DNA from: Chromera velia
Taxonomy: Eukaryota; Sar; Chromeraceae
Assembly (NCBI GenBank): GCA_018398765.1
Contig: JAHBMJ010003355.1
Coordinates: forward strand, 1 to 11,364
Direction of reading: 5' to 3'
Length of the DNA: 11,364 nucleotides
The position numbers and the translations under genes are program-made. Positions 1 through 9,700 of the stretch are shown here, piece after piece (position 1 is the stretch's first letter; each line of letters opens with the position of its first letter). The notes under the pieces were generated by a model that saw only the letters and a list, made by a program, of their open reading frames with translations, was not told the origin of the DNA and searched no databases.

Positions 1-207
1 GCGTTCGAGGGGACCTGATCTTTGTACGAAGGAATACAGTTTCAGTTTTTCTGCCTCGCTTCGGCTATGCTTTTCTCGATCCATTCATGAGAACAAGAAA
101 CGTGACTCACAGATGCATATCTCTTCCCATGAAATAGCGATTGCATATGTGGCATCTTCAGTCTCCTGGCCTTTTCAACCAATTTGACCCCTCCTCCGTT
201 GACGCAG
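1..207 (+). other. Upstream intron, 3' part
   Basis: I see no supportable exon here. The reading frame of the first exon meets a TGA at 200-202, so coding must begin after the acceptor CAG at 205-207, which follows a C/T-rich stretch (167-200). Candidate upstream exons ending at GT 24-25 or 102-103 would need a frame that contains stops at 16-18 and 88-90, so they do not join in phase. One other frame is open from 2 to about 190, but no donor joins it in phase. The real 5' end of the gene therefore lies before this window. Confidence 0.6.
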
Positions 208-748
208 AGACGGCAAATACTTCGAGGCGAGGGAGGAGATTCTGCCTCTCAGTCCGGTGAAGTACAAAAGTCCTTCCCCCCTCCTGACAGACGAACAGAA
301 AACGGCCAAAAACTTCCTGCCTTACGCCTACACTCTCGAAAACATCGCTCCTGAGTGTTCTGCTTCGTGCGTCGACTGTCCCAAAGGCTTTTTCTGCGTC
401 GGCGGGTGGAGGAGAAGCTGCGACGACCCCCACGGACCCCCCGTGAGGGCGAACGAGACCCGCGTGAACAACACAGGAACCTCAACAGTGGGAAGCGGGG
501 TGTTGACCCCCGATCACTGTCGCTGCAATGCAGGCTACCAGTTGGATCGGGAAACGGACTTGTGTGTGCCGTGTGAGGTGACTCACTACAAAACAGAAGT
601 GTCACCCATGCACCTCAGAGAGATGGAGTGCGACCTTCCGTGCGAGGGCAACACACAATCCCTCGTAAAGGGGAGCAGCTCAGAGGCCAACTGCATCTAT
701 TGCCTTCCGGGGTTTCATATGGAAGACAACAGGTGCAGAGCATGCGAG
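208..748 (+). CDS. Exon 1: GCC2/GCC3 Cys-rich repeats (residues 1-180)
   Basis: The exon opens with one base completing a split codon, then DGKYFEAREE. Repeat motifs in order are CSASCVDCPKGFFCVGG, HCRCNAGYQLD, LCVPC, NCIYCLPGFHMEDNRC and RACE. Short spacing of the type CxxCPxGxxC is typical of GCC2/GCC3 or ephrin-receptor-like modules. Two overlapping sequons (NET and NNT) suggest a secreted, glycosylated location. The donor is GAG|GTAAGT at 748/749, phase 0, one of the few fully canonical donors here. The next intron is 749-997. The frame could be mistaken for starting at GTG 257, but it is open back to the acceptor at 207. Confidence 0.85.
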
Positions 749-3700
749 GTAAGTGCGTCATTCGGCGACGTTAACGTTAGATTTCTTTCCCTGCTCTTCA
801 GTTTCTTTTCCCCTTGTTTCTGCCTGTTCCCTTTTTCTCTTTTTCAACACGCTATGTTTCGTATGAGGAAACGTCATTTTTTTTCTCACACGTGAAGAAG
901 AGAGCTGCTTATGTGCAGACCCGCTTCAGAAACTATCATTGTACAATCGCGTGTTTGCCACTTGATCGGTCCCCTTTGACTCACTCCATTTGTGCAGGTG
1001 GGGTCTTTCTGTCCGGGCGTTGTGAGACTGCCCCCCCCCATGAACGTGACGGGGGCCCAAGAGATCATCGTGAAGGACCTAAAGATTCCCTGTCCCAACG
1101 GCCTGACCACAAGCGCCCCACAGGCGTTCCTCAGAAGCGAGTGTGCCTGTCCTGAGGGCATGGGCTTCCTTCATCCGAGGTCTTACCCCTTCGAGAGGGT
1201 GCGAATGGACGTGGCGGCACTTACCGAGAAAGACCTTTTCCTTCGCAGGTGGTGGATGGACGCGTTCTTCAATCCTGCAAAGAGTGATTGGAATCTATGT
1301 CTTCCCTGCCCTCCAGGAACCTTCAAGGATTTTGTCGGAAACTCTCCGTGCATACCGTCAGTCAAGGACACAATCAACGCACCGCACAAGCAGGTTGCCT
1401 GTCTGAATGCATAGGCCTTTTTTGGACCCTTACAAGACGATGTGCATGCGTTCAAAGATTGATCGAAAAAGGACTCTTCCCAACATCAACCAGTGTTCTA
1501 AGAGTGGAAGAGGTAGGGACAAACCAGCCTGGTCTCCTCTCCCCCTGCTTGGCTTTCCTTTACTTCCCCCTCCTCTCACAAGGCAGTCGTTGTTACCAAG
1601 AGAATTTTCTCGCCTGTTCCCTTCAATCCTACTTCTTCCCCGTTACTTGCAGATGTCCGCGGAGGGCGACATGGTTACCCTCCGAGAAGCCCACCCTTCT
1701 GACCCTCATGAAAGACCCATCGTCTGTTTCAGAATCGGAGCAGGCGATCAAAGTCCTTGACCGCCTCGCGATAGAGAAGGATCCCTCGAGGTCTGACGTC
1801 ACCGAAAGGAAACTCCACGGAGTTGTACCGACAGCAGTTTCCGCTTGCAGGTCAGACCCCTTCTCCTGTTGTGTTGATTGACGGAAAAAAAGAATGAGCT
1901 CAAAGAATCCAGTGATACATTTTTTCGGACGTACAAAACAAAACCTTTGACATTTACACAATTGCATATTCACACTTGTCAGGACACTACATCAAGTGAG
2001 GCGTCTCTTTTTACTTTCTTTTTTCCGTTTCAGAGACGCAGACGTTCCCTTCATTTGGCTTTGCAGCTGCTTCCCTGGTGACTACTGGAGGGACCCCCTA
2101 GTCCCTCACATGACCGGAAGAAGAAAAAGGATGCTGTCTGACGGGAAAAACGGTGAAGACTTAGGGGAGGAGGGCAGGGCAGAGTGGGATGCGGAGGCTG
2201 AGGCGATAGAGAAAGCCCGATTCCTGGCTCATGCAAAGAGTCTCGGTCTGTTGGGAGAGAAGACAGAGGGAGGGGAAGAGGAAGAGGGGCGATCGGCGTC
2301 GAAGAGATTTCTGCAGGCGGCGTCAACGGCACCCGAAGAAGAAAAGTCGGGGACCGACAAGACGACGCCGCTGACGTTTGAATCAAGAATTCCCAAGGAA
2401 GACTGGGACCACATCAGATTTGCGCCAGAGACCGAATTGAAGGAATTCCCTACCGAAGCCCTCCCTTCAGATTACATGTACTCCTGCATTTCCTGTGCGG
2501 ACTTCGGGTATGATCCAGACAGGTTCCCTGTGAATCCACTGACTCAATCTTCGATTGAAGCTGCATTGGGAATCGGCAGTGCCAATGCTACAGTGAGAGT
2601 GACTTTCTCTCAGTGTAAAGCTCGTTGCGCCGAAATTGAGGTGAGTGAATAGGTGCAGATCATCCGGTTGTTTTCCAGAATCCCATCCTACATGCTCTCA
2701 AGAATTGTCTGTCGCGAACAGAGACGACAGCACACCGGCTTTCAAAAATGTTATTCTTTCTCATGTTTTCTGCACCCCCTTCTAGAACGTTCCCGCGCAT
2801 TCATCGCTCTCTTGTCCCTCTGTGCCTGCCTGTGTGTCTGCAGGAGAACAGCAACAGCACGGGAGTCCACTGCAAGTCTCTCGTCTTCGAAGCCGACAGG
2901 TTCATTCTCGCTCATGACCTCCTTTCCCCTCCGTTGAAGAATCCAGAAGACTTCATCTCTGAAATTGACCTCAATCCAGATCTTCAAGATCCGGTTGGGG
3001 ACGACGTCACTTCAACGCTTCCCAAAGACGAGACCCCGGTGTCAGGAGTCAACCAGTCGCATTGGCATTACGATGAACATCAAGCAGGTCTGTGGGCATC
3101 TCAATCAATTCAAACCGTTTGCCCCTTGTTGTTTCTGCCTTTCTGAGGCTGTATTCAGTTGCCACCGTGCAAAATATGTTGACCAGTGCGTAATGCACAG
3201 CTGCGCGCTCTCCATCAAAACGGGGCGGGCGGATGTCTCTAGACCGGCCAAATCTTTTGACAATACTCATTTCTCCTACGCTGATCCCCTTTCCGTCTTG
3301 CAGGACACTGTAAACTCTACGCAGCTCACGGAATAGAGGACAGCCTGATGAGAAACGCGTTGAGGGCCAACCAGAGCACGCTGTCGACAAAGAACCTGAC
3401 GGCCCTGCAGAGCGACCCTCTGGCACTCGATCGGGCCTCTCTCTGTCTGCGCGCAGTGTGCATTCGGCAAATGGACGAGGGAGGACTCGCGGACCCGAAC
3501 ATCTGCACGCCCTGTCCGAACAATCACTTCTGCGCAGGGGGGAGAGACAGCAGATCGGCAAAGCACATCTCTTTGACGCAATGCCACAAGTCTGTAAGAA
3601 TACGTACACACTTTCGATCTTTCTGCCTGCGGGGGTGGTGGGCTGAAATGGAGTTCTGCTGGTGTTTTTCGTGTATGGGTGTTTGCTCGTATTTGTCTTT

Positions 3701-6700
3701 CGCCTACCTTGTTACCTTTCTACTTGCGTTCATCCCAATCCTCGTTTCACGCTTGCGTGTATCTTTGCAATGAAACCATCGTGGAGTGAGTTCTGATGGG
3801 TCTGTCTGTTGTCTTCGCTTCCAGCGCATTTTGTTTTTTTCACACCGTTCCCTCTCTACTTGCGTCGTTGCCAACGATCTTCATACGAATGTCTGGGTCT
3901 TCATACGAATATAAGAAGTGCACCATGTTTTGCCCTATCCTGCTTGCAACCTCTCCGGTCTGCCTGTCTACCTGCCTGCCTGGTTGCGTGCAGTCATTCC
4001 GACACGAGTGTGTCAGAGCGGCCCTTCGCCTCCGTGCTTTCCTGTCAGTGCGAAGACGCTCGGGAGTTCAACTCGGTCTCCCTCGATCAGGGGGCAGGGG
4101 AGCTCTGCACAAAGTGTAGCTCTGGGTCCTTCAAAACTGATAGAAGCAACAGCAAGTCAGTCAGTCAGTCAGTCCTGTACACAACGAGTCTAGCGTCCCC
4201 TTCAGGTTTCGCCATTTGGCCTCTCCGGTAGATTTTGCCATTTTGAGATACAGTCCAAAATTTTGTTCTGATTTGGGAGTCTGTTGTGTCGTTTCTCTCG
4301 GGTCTGCAGATGTCAGTCCTGCGGTCCGAACTCTTCTTCGACTCCCGGAACGAACTCTGTTGCTGGGTGTTTCTGCAATCCGGGCACTGTGTATGCGGAG
4401 AAAGGGGTGAAGGAGCTGGAGTCTCTTGTGGCGGCTGGACAGGGGACGCGACTTCGGTCTCTCAGCAAGCGGAAGGTCGGAATCTCTCTCTGCATTCGCT
4501 TTTCTTTTCGGAAACTGTCCTCTGTTGTTTTGGCACGCGGGAAAGGGCTCTTTTTTGGGATATCTCACGGTCACTTCGAAGGAAAGCCGAGTTTCCTCCT
4601 CAAGACAGAGAGGAACAGAGGCCCTCTGACAATGCGATTCTTCAGTAAAACATCGAATGTATACACACATGCGTTGAAATGCCTTCAACCTGCTTAATTG
4701 TTTCCTGTGGTGCTCCCCTTCAACTTGCAGCTGCGAGAAACGTTGGTGACTCCCTCCACAAGCGCCTCTGTCGGTACGATGTCGTCCTTTCTCTCCGGGG
4801 CCTGTCTCACCTGCCCCGCCGGGATGTATTGTCCGGGGGGGCTGATCTCGTCTGAAAAGGCAACACACACGGACTTGATTCAGGTCAGCTCTCCTTTCTT
4901 CCCTCGCCCCTGTTCTGTTGAAACACAAATGGTCTCAATTTCCTTTTCTGTTAGACCTTTGCACGGGACACAACTTCACCTAGAGAATGTAGAACTGCCC
5001 TCTGTCTCCCTTTCTGCAGGTTGCGGGTCTGTCCTACTACCAGTCGCTGGTCGCTCCCGCCGCCCCCTCCCTGAACATGTCGGGATTCAACCTGACAAAG
5101 AACATGGCTTCCGGTACGTCCTTTCCCTCACGGCTTTCCACTATCCTAAAGCCCGTCAGAAAGGGAGGCGATCCGCCTCCCAACCAACCCCTGAAAGACG
5201 GAGCCCTCAAAGGCCGCGAACTTCCCAAAAGAGAAGCTCCCGCACGGCAGAGACCAGTACAACAAGCCCCGAAGACACCCCAAACACCAACGACTGACGG
5301 GACCCCTCCCACCAGACGACCGAGGGTCGCTCCGCGGAGACTTCAAAGCAGTTCCTCTCTCGACTTTGATTCCCTCCAGACTGCTTACTCCGGCCAGAGA
5401 ATAAGGGTCGGGGGTCGAGCGTGCAACACTGGAGCAACGGTTAGTGACTCGGGGAGGCAGTCGGAGGATTCGTGCCAGTGTGTGGAGGGGCGGACATATT
5501 CGGAGGGAACTTCTGACTCCTCCACCTCCACAGTCATTTGTGAGCTCTGTCCTGAGGGTCTCTACAAAGACCTAGTGCTCAACGGACCCTGCAGAGGCCG
5601 ATGCCTTACCAACGGAGCAACCGTCCCTGGTGCCCAGACAGCGCGTCAGTGCTACTGCAAGGAGGGTCACTTCTTCCTTCCGGGACCCGACGCAAATACG
5701 TTTTGGGAAAAGGCCCAGTGCAAACCGTGCATGAACGGTGCCTACTGCCCCGGAAGCTTGCGTGCCCCCATTTTGGCCCGACTGAAGTCAGACACAAACT
5801 TCACAGCGATTTCTGTTGATGACCACGGACTCCCGAAGCCCCTCACGGGCTATTACCGTATCTCCGCCGATCCTGAGGACATCCACCAGTGCCCGTCTCC
5901 CGAGTCCTGTGAGGGCGGCGCTGTCAACTCTTGCTCTGAGGGACACACAGGGGTCAGTCAGTCAGTCAATGATCGAAGTGGGGACAAAAAGTGTTTCTTG
6001 ATCTTTGCGGCTTCTGGGTGTGCAGGAATGATTTCAGGATAGTGCAAGGAAATCGCAAGTGTCTGAAAAGTCTTTTCACACCGGCCAATGGATGCGCCAA
6101 TGAGTGAATGTGTTAATTTCTTTCCCTTTTCTCCTGTGTGTGCAGACCCTTTGTGGAGATTGCCTGCCAGGGTATTTCCGTCTGTTGGGACAGACGAAGT
6201 GCCAGCGGTGTGCAGAGAACAGATACGGTCCCATGGTGTCCATCGGCTTCAATGCGGTTGTGTGTATGGTGGTCTGCTTCTTGTTTGGTGCGATGGTCGT
6301 CTGGTGCAGTCGGGAGGTGAGGGACGGCCTCTCTCCCCTGATCTTCCGAATCATTTTGAACTTCATCGGGTCAGTCAGTCAGTGTGTCTGCATGAATGGA
6401 GTGCATGTTTCTTCATTCTGTCGGGTGTTTTGCTTGCTGACTTGTGTTTTTGGTGCGGTAGAGGAAAAAAAGAAGCGGCTACGTAGTTTTCGACAGTTGA
6501 GATCGAAGGCCAAGCGCACTCACCGAACTGTTTTGTAATGAGAGCTTCTGCACCTGTCGGCATCATTTATCAATGACTGGCGTTGCAGAACCGTGGCTGT
6601 CCTCCAGCACTTCAACCTCGGCCAGATTCTGCAATCGAAAATGCAGTCCTGGTCTGCCAGCTTCATCAGCATTCTCCTGAATCTGGACGAACTGAACCCC

Positions 6701-9700
6701 TTCTTGAATTTCAACTTCGAGTGCGTTCTCCGGGCAGAGGCACTCCAACTCGGGGCAGCCAGGGAAATCCGGGCAAGTGAAGACGCGTACCTTCCGGCAT
6801 CTGACGTCTTCGTTTTCACCCAGATCTTCTACCTGGTCCTCCCTTTCCTCCTTCTCCTGGGACTTGTCGGGATCTCGGCGTGCCTCCTGGGGCTCCTCCA
6901 TTTGTGTAACAGGTCGGTTGGAATGAAAAGGGTGCTTCCTTCTCCCTTTGTCTTCCTCTTCACTCCTTCCTGTCCGCTTTTGCGTTCCAATCCCTCTCTC
7001 TTTCTCTTCTTCTTTCTCTTGCTTCAATTCTCTCTCTGTGCATACTATGCATGTGTGCGTATGTCTGGCTGTCTCTGCAGGCGGCACGTCAGAGAGCAGT
7101 CCCTCATCTACAGGGGTCTCTGCGACATTGTGGCGGGGAGCGGTCCCTCTCCTTTCGACACAACAGACAAGAAGCTGCAGATGTCTGGCAAGGAGGGCGG
7201 GGCAGGGGGGCCTTCTGTGAGCAACAACTTGAATGCGACTGATGTCCAAAAAGCACAGGCGGACTCCATGAAGCTGGAAGCCTTTCGACGGACAGTGAGA
7301 CGTCGGTTCAAGGTCCAGCGGGCGTTTGGCCTGTTCAGATTTGTTTACAAGACTGGGAGCTTTGTGGAGATCCTCGGCCTGTTTTTCGAGGTTCGTCTGT
7401 CTGGATGGATGGATGGATGGATTCTCTTTTGCCGTGCATGGTAGAAGAGATTGCTGCATGTTGCTTCCGTTTCTTCTTTCACCCATCTCTGCTTTCTGCT
7501 CATTAGTTCGGCAATCCACTCGTAGATTGACTTCTGCTCGTGTCTCCTTCGCTGACCGGGTGCTCCGCGCCATTGTCGTTTCTCAGATTGAGGGATGTTT
7601 GTGAAATCCTTTTATCCCCTTACATTTTTTCTTGCTTTCTTCAGGACGTCGCCCCCCTGTGTGTGGCGGCGCTGATCCTGTTGCACAACACGGTGTCGGC
7701 ACAACTCCTGAAACTCCTCGACTGCGTGCAACTTGCAAATGTGCAGGTAGGGAATCTGCGTGATTGCAGTCAGAAGATACGATGCAAAGAGAAAAAGAAA
7801 GGCAGTCAGCCCCTCGGAACGTGAGACTTGTGCTTCCATTTTGTATGGCTATCTCATCGTTTGACCTTGCAGAACAAATCTCTGAAGGCCCTTGAGAGAG
7901 AGAATTCCAACAGCCAATGCCTTTTGTTCACATACGGACAACCTTCTCGTGTCTTTCGTTGACTTTATTTTTGTTCTTGCTGTGTTGCTGTACAGACACT
8001 GACGGATTCAGCCTCCGCCACGGCAGCTACAGCAACGACCGGAACACAAGTAGAGGACACTGACGGATTTGCCTACGAACTTCGGATGAGGTACGTCAGT
8101 CTCAAATTTTCATTGCTCAAAAGTCTCCGCAGTCCCCTTGTGCACGCTTCTCCAGACGGCAGCTGCGCATTCTCACATTCGCTTTTCTGAATTCCTCCTG
8201 TGTTGCTTTGCTGTCACCGTTTCTTGCGTCGAGCGCCTTCTTGTTTTTGTTTCCTCGCAGGTACGCGCTCGAGATCTCGTGCTCGTCTGACAGGTACAAG
8301 GTGTTCAGGAACATAGCCACGATGGGTCTGGTGATGTGGACAATCGGCATTCCCTTCTTCGTGTTCGTTCTCACGTATATCAAGGGCCGAAAGCATATGG
8401 CAGGGAAAACAAAGACGACAGAAGGGTCGTCAAAGTCGAAGGCCAACCTGAAGAAGAAGATGAATAGCAAAAAGGCCAACACAGTTCTGAAGCAACAGGA
8501 GGCGAAGGAAGCAATGAGACGGGAACAGGCCAAGCAGCAGGCAGACCGATTTGTCTGGTCATTTTTGTGGAACGGGTATGAAGAGAGGTTGGTCAGGCAT
8601 TCCTGGTGAATACATCTGTACTTACGTCGGCCTTCTCACTTTCCTTTATCCTGTCGCCCTTCCTCTTCCTCCGTCCATCTTTCTGAAGCACTCGGTCATC
8701 GATCCTGGCTGATCAGTCATCCCTGGTTCCGCAATACCCCTGGTACGACCTCATGTGATCCTTCACCTTTGACTCCGTCTGCATCTTACCTGCAGGTACT
8801 GGTGGTGGGAACTGATGATCTTTGCCCGGAGAGCTTGTCTGCTGCTCTCGGTCGTCTTCTTCCCTGCCTCGGTCAGCAAGTCTGTGTGCAATTTTATCTA
8901 TCAGTGTTGACAGCTTCACTTCCTCCTGTTGTCCTTTTTGTTTTGAAATCTCTGCACGCCGGTTTGTCTGTGAAAATCCTCTCCTGCTTTTTCTTTTGAA
9001 TTCTTGCAATTGTATTCTATTCTTCTTTGCAGGTCGACGCCTCCATCCGCCTCATTTTTGTGTTGATGAGCTCGATGGTGTTCCTTGCTGGTCAGACCAT
9101 GGCTTCTCCGTTCGACAAGCGGAGTGGGGGCGTGTTGAACGGTCTTGAGTTTCTTTCTCAGTCAACCGCTCTGGCTGTGTTCTTCGTATTCCAACTCGTC
9201 TACGTGTGGCCTGTGGACAACTCGTTCATCGAGGGGGGGATGCTCGTGATCGGAATTCTGTGCCTCCACTTCTATGTACGCGCGGCTCTAGCGCTGTGGG
9301 GAGCGACCCTCGAGCAGGCCCGTCTTGCCGATCCCTCCAAAGTCCTGACCCTACCCTTCCCTCTCAACTGGGTCCTCGTACAGCTCTGTCAAATGGGCAA
9401 CGCCCGAGTCCGATCACAGCCCCGTGTGTGGCTGGACACGCAAAGTCGCAGTCTCCTTCTCCTCCGCAGCATGCACAAGGCAGCGAACTCAGTCGTTGAG
9501 TTTCTCCACACCCTCGCTGTCAGAAAGGGCGGACGTCTGTCTGCAGCAAAGAAGAATAGACTCGACGAGGCAACTTTGTTGGCCCAGGAGGCGGGAGACA
9601 ACGCTCCCTTGTCCGACCTCGGCCCGGACGACGAAACAAGAGCGTCGTTGCTCCTCAAACGCAGCCGCCGTCTCTCCGAACAGGAAAGAGCCTCCGCTTA

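Noticed and set aside
1240-1250. Acceptor-like CTTCGCAG|GTGG inside exon 2
   Set aside because: The frame is open through it, and the flanking sequence leads directly into the repeat LCLPCPPGTFKD; no matching upstream donor is needed.
4017-4018. Alternative acceptor AG for exon 7, in frame with the strong donor at 3594
   Set aside because: It lacks a pyrimidine tract and a YAG context, lies downstream of a much better acceptor (GTGCAG at 3993), and loses the sequon-bearing segment. Kept only as an alternative.
4161-4928. Antisense open frame of 255 codons
   Set aside because: It covers introns 7 and 8 and exons 8 and 9 on the other strand, with no recognisable domain; the sense Cys motifs explain the region.
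5115-5380. Possible intron GTACGT...CCAG inside exon 10
   Set aside because: The donor is in phase 1 and the acceptor in phase 0, so splicing would break a frame that is otherwise open throughout.
6563-7573. Antisense open frame of 336 codons opposite exons 12-13
   Set aside because: It runs across the sense introns and exons alike, shows low-complexity Glu/Arg composition and no family motif, while the sense strand has membrane helices and matched splice phases. It is a shadow frame.
7873-7960. Possible extra exon after the acceptor-like CTTGCAG at 7872
   Set aside because: It is open in phase 0 for about 25 codons, but the only nearby donor leaves a phase that creates a stop in exon 15. 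Joining 7746 directly to 7996 is clean.
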